Shown here piece by piece: positions 8,992 to 15,907 of a stretch of 48,730 nucleotides of DNA. The stretch lies in NCBI GenBank assembly GCA_017960545.1, contig JAGCYZ010000055.1:1-48730 (forward strand), given 5' to 3'. A model generated the notes under the pieces. The model made no database searches. It was not told where the DNA came from and saw only the letters and a program-made list of their open reading frames with translations. A program made the translations under genes and the position numbers. The DNA comes from Bacteroidales bacterium. GTDB lineage: Bacteria > Bacteroidota > Bacteroidia > Bacteroidales > UBA932. Each line of letters starts with the position of its first letter. The first letter of the stretch is position 1.

Positions 8992-9231
8992 CTACTTGTT
9001 AAACTTAAAACCGCCCTTGTTGTTTTGTTTGCTCAGTTCATTCATATATACATTACGCGTGTCTTTAAGCGCTTTAGTGATTTCGCTGAACATCTGTTCA
9101 ACATCATCCGCATCGTACTCGTAATTGTTTCTGTTCGAGCAGTTCTGCAGAAGTGTAAGGTAATTCAGGATCTTCGATACTCGTGTTGAGGCAACCTTGG
9201 TAAACCTCTCGCGTTTGGTGGTGTCTGCCAT
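8992..9231 (-). CDS. Small conserved protein, first gene of the defence operon
   Basis: 79 residues from the ATG at 9231. The frame stays open to 9336, but a strong promoter (-7 box at 9264-9271) lies inside that extension, so the upstream start cannot be used from it. The protein is helical with a KRERF start, a CSNRNNYEY core and a FxEITKALKD helix. Small proteins of this pattern sit, as I recall, in front of GHKL ATPase/Dcm clusters in other bacteria. It could be a regulator or an adaptor for the ATPase; no HTH is evident. It ends 9 bases before the ATPase start codon. Confidence 0.72.
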   Translation of the reverse strand: MADTTKRERFTKVASTRVSKILNYLTLLQNCSNRNNYEYDADDVEQMFSEITKALKDTRNVYMNELSKQNNKGGFKFNK

Positions 9232-9263
9232 GATGAATAATATTGGTTTTGAGGTGTCAAGTG

Positions 9264-9294
9264 CAAATATAACGCAATATTCCGAGCAAACAAA
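9264..9294 (-). promoter_or_regulatory. Promoter of the eight-gene defence operon
   Basis: On the minus strand TTTG (9291-9294) is followed after 19 bases by TATATTTG (9264-9271), a near-ideal Bacteroidetes -33/-7 promoter. The predicted leader before the ATG at 9231 is about 25-30 bases. Confidence 0.75.
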
Positions 9295-9426
9295 ATTTTC
9301 TTGTAAATATTTGCCGTATTTTACAATATTTGTCAAATGTAGTGAAATTAAGCCCCGTCTTCTAATTGTTATTGATTTGACGCTGAGGCTTATGGGCGTC
9401 CTTTCTTACATATTATGTTTTCACTA

Positions 9427-9457
9427 TTGGGATTCTCGACGTAATGGAGTAATTTTG
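9427..9457 (+). promoter_or_regulatory. Promoter of vsr
   Basis: TTG at 9427-9429 and TAATTTTG at 9450-9457, 20 bases apart, lie 20 bases before the vsr ATG. It faces away from the defence-operon promoter across about 130 bases, so the two could share control. Confidence 0.65.
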
Positions 9458-9477
9458 TTGTATATTTCGCGATTGCC

Positions 9478-10065
9478 ATGGCCGATTTTTTATCGTCAGA
9501 AGAACGTTCTATCCGAATGTCGCGCATCCGCTCCGTTTCCACCAAGCCGGAGTTATTGTTGCGTCATGCGATCTGGCATCGCGGATTTCGGTATCGTGTA
9601 AATGCGAAAAACCTTCCAGGAAGACCGGACATTGTACTGCCTAAGTACCGGACAGTTGTCTTTGTACATGGCTGCTTCTGGCACGGCCACAAAGGGTGTA
9701 AGGTTTATTCTGTTCCCAAAACTAATACAGAGTTCTGGCTAGCCAAGGTTGCCCGGAACCAAGAACGGGATCAAGAAGTATGGCGTAAGCTGGAGGCCAA
9801 AGGGTGGAGCGTCATCATTGTTTGGGAGTGTCAGTTGAAGAAGGCGAACCTTGAAGAAACCATCGACCGGGTAGCCGAGGAGATTGTCCGAAATGGGGAA
9901 GTCTATCGAGCCACTCAAGAAGAAAGAAAAACAGCTCGGGAAGGCTATCTGAAAGAGAGAAGGGAACGAAAAGAAAGAGAATTAGCCCTTCTGGAGGAAA
10001 TGAATGCTATCTCCCTTAAGTCGCCAAAAACGCCCATAAATCGGCAAAAAGTCGGCAAAAACTGA
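9478..10065 (+). CDS. vsr: Very short patch repair endonuclease Vsr
   Basis: 195 residues. It nicks DNA 5' of the T in T:G mismatches that arise when 5-methylcytosine deaminates. Key residues are where the E. coli enzyme has them: catalytic Asp51 in GRPDIVLP, His69 in CFWHGH, and zinc ligands Cys66, His71, Cys74 and Cys118. The N-terminal RSIRMSRIRSVSTKPE is the family signature. E. coli Vsr has 156 residues; here a charged C-terminal extension of about 45 residues (RKTAREGYLKERRERK...) is added, and its last codons lie in a repeat of TCGGCAAAAA. It is transcribed divergently from the methyltransferase operon that it would serve. Confidence 0.96.
   Translation: MADFLSSEERSIRMSRIRSVSTKPELLLRHAIWHRGFRYRVNAKNLPGRPDIVLPKYRTVVFVHGCFWHGHKGCKVYSVPKTNTEFWLAKVARNQERDQEVWRKLEAKGWSVIIVWECQLKKANLEETIDRVAEEIVRNGEVYRATQEERKTAREGYLKERRERKERELALLEEMNAISLKSPKTPINRQKVGKN
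10021..10061 (+). repeat. Three short direct repeats (TCGGCAAAAA type) at the island edge
   Basis: TCGCCAAAAA at 10021-10030, TCGGCAAAAA at 10041-10050 and again at 10052-10061. They sit inside the end of vsr, about 55 bases from the 3' end of tRNA-Leu. Spaced copies at an island-tRNA border resemble integrase arm-binding sites, but this is inference. Confidence 0.5.
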
Positions 10066-10072
10066 GATGCAA

Positions 10073-10110
10073 AAAGAGCTAACCGCTGAAAATCAGTCAG
10101 TTAGCTCTTT
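10073..10110. terminator. Terminator between vsr and tRNA-Leu
   Basis: Arms AAAGAGCTAAC (10073-10083) and GTTAGCTCTTT (10100-10110) are perfectly complementary, with an inner CTGA/TCAG stem. On the minus strand the stem runs into a T tract, so it should end the tRNA-Leu transcript; it can also end vsr. Confidence 0.85.
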
Positions 10111-10116
10111 CCTAGG

Positions 10117-10428
10117 TGCCCCGGGCGGGAATCGAACCCGCACGGACCTTTCGGTCCAAGGGATTTTCGTACCACTATGACTTTCGTCACCTTGCAGATT
10201 GTTTCTGCCTGTTTGTAGTCCGGACTATTCCTTCACCATAGACCGTGTGTCTTTAGGTGTGTCGTGTCTAGTCTCTGCACCTTCCTCTTGTATGAGGCTT
10301 GGCTCAAGATTGCCATCAGCATTACCTGTTAAGGTTTCCTTGAATTTACGACATTCTACATCTCTCCTTTGGGAAAGCGCACTCAATTGTGTCTAAGTCC
10401 CTCGTGTCTACCATTTCACCACCAAGGC
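10117..10428 (-). tRNA. tRNA-Leu(UAA), split by a group I intron
   Basis: The 5' exon is 10395-10428 (34 bases, acceptor GCCTTGG) and the 3' exon is 10117-10167 (51 bases, acceptor CCGGGGC plus discriminator A). Joined, they give 85 bases with a 7-bp acceptor stem (two G-U pairs), anticodon stem AGGGA/TCCCT, anticodon loop CTTAAAA (anticodon UAA), long variable arm GGACC-GAAA-GGTCC and T arm GCGGG/CCCGC with TTCGATT. CCA is not encoded. The break is exactly between U34 and A35. The gene is followed by a terminator and lies at the edge of the defence island, so its 3' end may have been an integration target. Confidence 0.93.
10168..10394 (-). ncRNA. Self-splicing group I intron in the tRNA-Leu(UAA) anticodon loop
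   Basis: 227 bases, without an endonuclease gene. The 5' exon ends in U and the intron ends in G, as the two-step guanosine splicing reaction requires. P1 can form between exon ACUU and intron GAGU, with the U-G wobble at the splice site. Core elements are visible: GGCAATCTTGAGCCAAGCC (10296-10314), the P7/R segment GCAGAGACTAGACAC (10264-10278) and the S segment AAGGAATAGTCC (10222-10233). These closely resemble the cyanobacterial and plastid tRNA-Leu(UAA) intron (subgroup IC3) as I remember it, and the insertion position is identical. Splicing activity itself is inferred. Confidence 0.92.
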
Positions 10429-10439
10429 TTTCTGTGGTG

Positions 10440-10447
10440 CAAAGATA
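10440..10447 (-). promoter_or_regulatory. -7 box of the tRNA-Leu promoter
   Basis: TATCTTTG on the minus strand, 12 bases before the tRNA 5' end. No clear -33 element was seen at the ideal spacing. Confidence 0.55.
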
Positions 10448-10468
10448 GAAAAATCCGCAATAATAATG

Positions 10469-10476
10469 TATCTTTG
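10469..10476 (+). promoter_or_regulatory. -7 box for the HAD phosphatase gene
   Basis: TATCTTTG on the plus strand, about 50 bases before the ATG at 10527 and divergent from the tRNA-Leu promoter. Confidence 0.5.
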
Positions 10477-10526
10477 CCCGCCAATAGGTGGAGAGATTCT
10501 TCGCTAGCGCTCAGAATGACTAGGAA

Positions 10527-11135
10527 ATGATTAAGGCAGTAGTATTTGATATGGGAGGCGTGATCCTCCGTCTGAATGTTCCCAGGTGCATAAACAGCTT
10601 CAAGACAGATGCCGGCTTCACGGACATCGAAGACCTCATTAACATATATCAGCAGCAGGGATTCATCGGGGAATTCGAGGCCGGGAAAATAGGCATCGAG
10701 GAGTTCTACGCCAACTGCCTGGCCCATTCCAGGCCCGGAACCTCCCGCCAGACAGTGCACGACTGCTTCTGCTCTTTGCTTGACGGCACTAACAAAGACA
10801 CCATAGAACTGATAAAGGCCATCAAGGGGAAGTACAAGTTATATATTCTGAGCAACAACAATCCCATCTCCCTGCATCTGCTTGGGGAAGAGCTTGCAAA
10901 AGAGGGCCTTGACATAGACGAAACCTTTGAGAAAAAGTTCTGCTCCTTCCAGCTCAAAACGCAGAAGCCGGGCAAGGAAATATATCTGAAGGCCCTGGAA
11001 GGCATAGGGTGCGATCCCTCGGAGATACTGTTCATAGACGACTCTCCGGCCAATCTGAAGACCGCCCAAGAACTAGGTATCCAGACCCTGCAATACTATC
11101 AGGATCTGGATATCAGAGATTCTTTTACTGCCTAG
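10527..11135 (+). CDS. HAD-family phosphatase, YihX-like
   Basis: 202 residues. HAD motif I is VVFDMGGVIL with nucleophile Asp8; the usual second aspartate (position +2) is Gly10, as in the YihX-type subgroup (FDLGNV). Motif II is ILSNNNP, motif III the lysine in QKPGKEIY and motif IV FIDDSPANL. These predict a cytoplasmic phosphatase acting on a small sugar phosphate or similar metabolite; substrate not deducible. It stands alone between tRNA-Leu and the convergent adhE, whose stop lies 5 bases away. Confidence 0.88.
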   Translation: MIKAVVFDMGGVILRLNVPRCINSFKTDAGFTDIEDLINIYQQQGFIGEFEAGKIGIEEFYANCLAHSRPGTSRQTVHDCFCSLLDGTNKDTIELIKAIKGKYKLYILSNNNPISLHLLGEELAKEGLDIDETFEKKFCSFQLKTQKPGKEIYLKALEGIGCDPSEILFIDDSPANLKTAQELGIQTLQYYQDLDIRDSFTA

Positions 11136-11139
11136 AGAA

Positions 11140-13728
11140 CTATTTCTCTCCGTAATAGGCTTTCTTATAAAGCTCGGCAATATCGCTTACAAGAGGATAC
11201 TTGGGATTTGCTCCGGTGCACTGGTCGTCGTGAGCCTTGTCGGAAAGTTCCATCAGGTTGTCCATAAATACCTTCTCGTCAATTCCGGCTTCCTTGATGC
11301 TCATAGGCATTTCCAGATCCTTCATCAGTTTGCGAACTGCGGCGATGAAGTTATCTACACTCTCCTCTATGGTGTTGCCTCCAAATCCAAGGAAGCGCGC
11401 TGCCCTTGCAATCTTCTGGTCTGCAATGAATGTCTCATACTTGGGGAAGGGCACGAACTTGTCGGGCTTGATGGAGTTGTACTTGATTACATAGGGAAGG
11501 AGGATGGCGTTGGCGCGTCCGTGAGGGATGTGGTAGTCACCACCCAGTTTGTGGGCCATACTGTGGTTGAGGCCCAGGAACGCGTTGGTGAATGCCATAC
11601 CTGCAATGCAGGATGCATTGTGCATCTTCTCGCGGGCGGTCAAGTCTGAAGGACCGTTGTCGTAGGCGCGTTTCAGATAGGTGAACACAAGGTCCATTGC
11701 CTGGAGCGCGAGGCCGTCGGTATAGTCATTGGCCATATTGGAAATATAGGCCTCGATAGCGTGGGTGAGCACATCCATACCAGTGTCAGCGGTTGCGCGC
11801 TTGGGCAGCGTAAGTACGAACTGAGGGTCTATGATGGCCACGTTGGGAGTTACCGCGTAGTCTGCGAGCGGGTACTTGATATTCTTGCTCTTGTCCGTGA
11901 TTACGGTGAAAGCGGTAACTTCGCTTCCGGTTCCGGAGGTGGTAGGGATGGCTACCATCTTGCACTTCTCAAGGTGAGGGAATTTCACAACCCTCTTGCG
12001 GATATCCATAAACTTCTGGCGGAGACCGTCGAAAGATGTTTCAGGATGCTCGTAGAAGAGCCACATTCCCTTTGCGGCGTCCATTGCGGAACCGCCTCCC
12101 AGGGCTATGATCACATCCGGCTGGAAGTGGCGCATCTCCTCCACCCCGCGCATTACAGTCTCTACGTCAGGATCGGACTCGACGTCTGAGAAGATGGTGA
12201 AGTGGCAGGTTTCCTGGCGCTTGTTGAGGTAATAAAGGACTTTGTCCACATAACCGAGTTTAACCATCATAGGGTCGCTGACGATGAATGCCCTGCTAAT
12301 GCCCTCCATATCCCGGAGATACTGGATTGAATCGTACTCGAAATAGATTTTGGGAGGAATCTTGAACCACTGCATATTGACTCTTCTTTTTGCAATTCTC
12401 TTTTTGTTGATAAGGTTTACCGTAGAAACGTTGGCGGTTGTGCTGTTGTGGCCGTAGGAACCGCAGCCAAGCGTGAGGGAAGGAGTGTTGGTGTTGTAAA
12501 TGTCACCAATGGCGCCCTGTGCGGAAGGAGCGTTGGATATGATCCTTCCAACCTTCATAGCCTGTCCGAACTTGGTGATGAGTTCGCTGTTGGTGCTGTG
12601 AATGATTGCGGTGTGTCCCAGGCCTCCCATTTCAAGTATCTTGCGGCACAGATCGAATCCTTCCTCAGAATTTTCTACAGTGTAGTAAGCCAGGACGGGG
12701 GAGAGCTTCTCTTTAGAGAGCGGATACTTGGGGCCTACGCCTGCAAGCTTGGCTATGAGGATCTTGGTGTTCTCAGGAACCTTTACGCCGGCGTTGGCTG
12801 CAATCCAGAATGCGGTCTTTCCAACCACGTCAGGGTTAAGGGCGCCCTTTTCAGGGTTGATTACATAATTGGAAACCAGTTCTGTCTCCTTCTTGTTCAG
12901 GAAATAGCAGCCGTTATCTTTCATAAATGCCTCGAACTGGGCTGCGACAGCCTTGTCAACTACAACTGCCTGCTCCGAAGCGCAGATCATACCGTTGTCG
13001 AAAGTCTTTGACATCATCAGGTCCGTGCAGGCGCGGGGAACGTTTGCCGAACTCTCGATGTAGCAAGGCGCGTTGCCAGGGCCTACGCCCAGCGCCGGCT
13101 TGCCGCAGCTGTATGCAGACCTTACCATACCGGATCCGCCGGTGGCAAGGATCAGGGAAACCTTGGGGTGGTTCATCAGCGCGGTGGTGGCCGCGATAGA
13201 CGGATGCTCTATCCACTGGATGCAGTCGTCAGGAGCTCCTGCGGCCACAGCGGCGTCCCTGAGGATGCGCGCGGCTGCGGAAGAAGACTTCTGTGCAGAA
13301 GGGTGGAAACCGAAGATGATAGGGTTGCGGGCCTTGACACAGATCAAAGCCTTGAACATTGTGGTGGAGGTAGGGTTTGTAACCGGAGTTACGCCGGCCA
13401 CTATTCCTACGGGCTCCGCAACTTCTACATATCCTTCCAGTTCGTTGTCTTCTACAACTCCCACGGTCTTCTCGTCCTTGATGGAGTTCCAGATATACTC
13501 GGTGGCGAAAATGTTCTTGATGATCTTGTCTTCGTAAACGCCGCGTCCGGTTTCATCCACTGCAAGACGTGCGAGCTCGCGGTGATGCTCCAGGCCGGCC
13601 AGTGCCATAGCGTGGACTATGTTGTCAACTTGCTCCTGATCCATCTCGATGAAAGATTTCAGGGCTTTCTCTGCTTTGTTGACCAATACGTCAATCTCTG
13701 CTTGAGGGTTCTCTATCTGCGTTTTCAT
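11140..13728 (-). CDS. adhE: Bifunctional acetaldehyde-CoA / alcohol dehydrogenase AdhE
   Basis: 862 residues, the usual AdhE length. The N-terminal aldehyde dehydrogenase half (1-440) has the catalytic Cys249 in FDNGMICASEQ and reduces acetyl-CoA to acetaldehyde. A linker leads to the C-terminal iron-dependent alcohol dehydrogenase half (450-862) with ALGGGSAMDAAKGM, TTSGTGSEVT and the metal-binding region HAIEAYIS...NHSMAHKLGG, which reduces acetaldehyde to ethanol. The enzyme recycles two NADH per acetyl-CoA in fermentation and forms spirosome filaments in other bacteria. It starts 28 bases after the rex stop codon on the same strand, so Rex controls it directly, probably in one transcript. 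Confidence 0.98.
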   Translation of the reverse strand: MKTQIENPQAEIDVLVNKAEKALKSFIEMDQEQVDNIVHAMALAGLEHHRELARLAVDETGRGVYEDKIIKNIFATEYIWNSIKDEKTVGVVEDNELEGYVEVAEPVGIVAGVTPVTNPTSTTMFKALICVKARNPIIFGFHPSAQKSSSAAARILRDAAVAAGAPDDCIQWIEHPSIAATTALMNHPKVSLILATGGSGMVRSAYSCGKPALGVGPGNAPCYIESSANVPRACTDLMMSKTFDNGMICASEQAVVVDKAVAAQFEAFMKDNGCYFLNKKETELVSNYVINPEKGALNPDVVGKTAFWIAANAGVKVPENTKILIAKLAGVGPKYPLSKEKLSPVLAYYTVENSEEGFDLCRKILEMGGLGHTAIIHSTNSELITKFGQAMKVGRIISNAPSAQGAIGDIYNTNTPSLTLGCGSYGHNSTTANVSTVNLINKKRIAKRRVNMQWFKIPPKIYFEYDSIQYLRDMEGISRAFIVSDPMMVKLGYVDKVLYYLNKRQETCHFTIFSDVESDPDVETVMRGVEEMRHFQPDVIIALGGGSAMDAAKGMWLFYEHPETSFDGLRQKFMDIRKRVVKFPHLEKCKMVAIPTTSGTGSEVTAFTVITDKSKNIKYPLADYAVTPNVAIIDPQFVLTLPKRATADTGMDVLTHAIEAYISNMANDYTDGLALQAMDLVFTYLKRAYDNGPSDLTAREKMHNASCIAGMAFTNAFLGLNHSMAHKLGGDYHIPHGRANAILLPYVIKYNSIKPDKFVPFPKYETFIADQKIARAARFLGFGGNTIEESVDNFIAAVRKLMKDLEMPMSIKEAGIDEKVFMDNLMELSDKAHDDQCTGANPKYPLVSDIAELYKKAYYGEK

Positions 13729-13756
13729 AATGCTATGATATTTAATCAGGTAATAC

Positions 13757-14410
13757 TTATTGTTCTGTATTTGATTTCATTTGTTGTAACAGCAGCGCCA
13801 GTGACATTGGAAGGTTCTCGTTCTTCACAAGCACGTCCTCCGGAACGTTAAGCATTGTGAATGAGAAATTCCAGATGGCTTTCACGCCGCAGGAGACCAT
13901 ATTGTCACAGACTTCCTGCGCGCAGGCCGAAGGGACGGTGATGATACCTATCCTGAGTCCCATACGCCTTACAAATTCATCCATCTTGTCCATAGGAAGG
14001 ATGGGCTTGTCTCCCACTTTTTCCCCGATCAGGGCGGGATTGTTGTCAAAACCGGCCACGATGTTTATTCCAAGATCCTCAAAGCCCCTGTTGGAGAGAA
14101 GAGTGTGGCCAAGATTTCCCACACCTACAAGAAAGGCTTCGTCCTGCTTATCGTAACCAAGGTATCCCTTAAGGTCCGCAAGCAGGGGAGACACTTCAAA
14201 GCCGCGCTTTGGCATCCCGCAAACGTGGGTTGCTCCAGACAGGTCCTTGCGTACAAGTACAGGATTTATGTTAAGGTAATCTGCTATTGTGGCGGAAGAG
14301 ACAGTCTTGACCCCTTCTTGATCAAGTTGTCTCAAGAGACTGTAATACAGCGGCAACCTGCTCCTGGAAGAGGTCATTACCACTAACGATGTCTTTTGTT
14401 TCTTGGCCAT
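13757..14410 (-). CDS. rex: Redox-sensing transcriptional repressor Rex
   Basis: 217 residues. The N-terminal winged helix (about 15-80) has the family signature SRLPLYYSLLRQL and SATIADYLNINPVLVRKDLS; the Rossmann domain has GVGNLGHTL for NADH/NAD binding, followed by IVAGFDNNP. Rex leaves DNA when the NADH/NAD ratio rises and so switches on NADH-consuming pathways. Its placement directly upstream of adhE in one transcription unit is a classic feedback arrangement. The upstream region carries inverted repeats that overlap its own promoter. Confidence 0.96.
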   Translation of the reverse strand: MAKKQKTSLVVMTSSRSRLPLYYSLLRQLDQEGVKTVSSATIADYLNINPVLVRKDLSGATHVCGMPKRGFEVSPLLADLKGYLGYDKQDEAFLVGVGNLGHTLLSNRGFEDLGINIVAGFDNNPALIGEKVGDKPILPMDKMDEFVRRMGLRIGIITVPSACAQEVCDNMVSCGVKAIWNFSFTMLNVPEDVLVKNENLPMSLALLLQQMKSNTEQ

Positions 14411-14412
14411 AC

Positions 14413-14472
14413 CGATACTTTTTTATCGATAATTTTGTATCGCAAAGATACGCCAAAAAAACATAAATGCAA
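14413..14472 (-). promoter_or_regulatory. rex-adhE promoter with candidate Rex operators
   Basis: On the minus strand TTG (14470-14472) and TATCTTTG (14443-14450) are 19 bases apart. The -7 box overlaps the inverted repeat GTATC-tttgc-GATAC, and downstream lies a larger symmetric array: GATAC, then the palindrome TTATCGATAA, then GTATC. Autoregulation is likely by position; the motif is not the textbook TTGTGA...TCACAA. Confidence 0.55.
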
Positions 14473-14488
14473 GGGTTTTTTAAAAAAA

Positions 14489-15907
14489 TTAGAAATATTT
14501 TTTCTCCTGGCGGTACAGTGCTACAAAGATGAAAATCAGCACTGTAAAAGACCACAGTGACGAACCGCCGTAGCTGAGCAGCGGCAGGGGGATTCCAATG
14601 ACAGGCATTATCCCTATGGTCATTCCCACGTTGATGAACAGGTGCATAAAGATCACGGACGCCACGCAGTACCCGTAAATCCGCGTGAACTGGTCACGAC
14701 ATCGTTCGGCATCCGTAATAATCCTGTAAATGAGGAAGACATATAGCAGGATCACCACCAGGCACCCCACAAAGCCCCATTCCTCTCCCACGGTGCAGAA
14801 TATGAAGTCCGTGCTCTGTTCAGGGACAAAGCCGTAGGTTGTCTGCGTCCCCTGGAGGAACCCTTTCCCAAAGAGGCCTCCGGAACCAATGGCAATCTTG
14901 GACTGGTTGACGTTGTAGCCCACGCCGGCAGGGTCGTCCTTCATTCCCAGCAGCACTTCGATCCTGCTGCGCTGATGTTCCTGCAGAACGTTGTTGAAAA
15001 TATATTCTGTAGAAAAGACGATGCCTATACCCACCAGGAAGGCCACCAGCGTTGCGAATGTGATGAACTTGCGCTGCCGGAAAGACTTGTAAGCCATCCT
15101 TACTGCCTGGACACCGGTGAGAGCGGCGTAGATATACAAGGGGCTGAAAGGCAGGTTCAGCTTTGGAAGGAAGATCAGCACCAGGATGGCTGGCACGTCG
15201 GCCCAGAACCAGCGTTTAGATTTGCCGCTGTATATGCTATAGCACAGCGAAGCCACGGCCGCGAGCACTATGAGGGCCGTGTATATGGACGTGGTAAGCG
15301 TAAGGATGAACAGCAGGATGACCACTCCTATGAAGAACAGGAACCAGCCTGAGAGACCCTCGCGGTACAGCACAAAGATGAATCCCAGGTACACCAGGGC
15401 GGAACCCGTCTCCTTCTCCGCAACTATTATGAGCATTGGCAGGGCTATCACCGCGGCCACCAGGATCAGGTCCCTGGGGTTGGACATCTTGAAATTGGTC
15501 TTGCTCATTATGGTTGCAAGCACCAGGGAAGTTGCAATCTTTGACACCTCCGCGGGCTGGAAACTGACAGGCCCGAAATTGAACCAGGAGTGGGATCCCT
15601 TTACGTCCGATCCCACGAATATTACAGCTACCAGCAGAACCAGTATGATCAGGTATGACGGGATTGAAATGACCTCCCACAGGCGCGGATTGAACACAAA
15701 CAGGATAAGCGTCGCCAGCACCACACCCGTGAGGATCCACACGAACTGCTTGCCGCTCCTAACGGAGAAATCAAATATTGACGACGGCTCTGAAGAGTGG
15801 ATCGAGGCGTAAATGTTTATAAAACCGATGAGTACCAGCAGAAGGTAGTATATGACTATCCTCCAGTCCACAGTACTCTTCAATCCTCTGTTGCCGCGGT
15901 CCGTCAT
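14489..15907 (-). CDS. rodA: Rod-shape peptidoglycan glycosyltransferase RodA
   Basis: 472 residues with about ten membrane spans. SEDS-family glycosyltransferase that polymerises lipid II in the elongasome with its partner PBP2. The catalytic-aspartate region reads KDDPAGVGYNVNQSK before AIGSGG, and the C-terminal IPLPLLSYGGSS is the SEDS signature. Its start overlaps the end of mrdA by 4 bases (ATGA). It is slightly longer than the E. coli protein (370), mainly through extra sequence and spans in the middle (about 215-280), common in Bacteroidetes as far as I know. Confidence 0.97.
   Translation of the reverse strand: MTDRGNRGLKSTVDWRIVIYYLLLVLIGFINIYASIHSSEPSSIFDFSVRSGKQFVWILTGVVLATLILFVFNPRLWEVISIPSYLIILVLLVAVIFVGSDVKGSHSWFNFGPVSFQPAEVSKIATSLVLATIMSKTNFKMSNPRDLILVAAVIALPMLIIVAEKETGSALVYLGFIFVLYREGLSGWFLFFIGVVILLFILTLTTSIYTALIVLAAVASLCYSIYSGKSKRWFWADVPAILVLIFLPKLNLPFSPLYIYAALTGVQAVRMAYKSFRQRKFITFATLVAFLVGIGIVFSTEYIFNNVLQEHQRSRIEVLLGMKDDPAGVGYNVNQSKIAIGSGGLFGKGFLQGTQTTYGFVPEQSTDFIFCTVGEEWGFVGCLVVILLYVFLIYRIITDAERCRDQFTRIYGYCVASVIFMHLFINVGMTIGIMPVIGIPLPLLSYGGSSLWSFTVLIFIFVALYRQEKKYF

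Noticed and set aside
9232-9336. 35-codon N-terminal extension of the small defence-operon protein
   Set aside because: It contains the operon promoter, and the conserved-looking protein starts with MADTTKRERF at 9231.
10021-10061. CRISPR array
   Set aside because: Repeats are 10 bases, spacers too short and unequal, and no cas gene is near. No CRISPR array was seen in the window.
10117-10167. A broken tRNA or tRNA 3' fragment left by integration
   Set aside because: The matching 5' half lies 227 bases away and pairs perfectly; group I core elements fill the gap, so it is a split, not a broken, tRNA.
10199-10396. Plus-strand open frame of 65 codons
   Set aside because: It lies antisense within the group I intron, whose RNA core explains the sequence.
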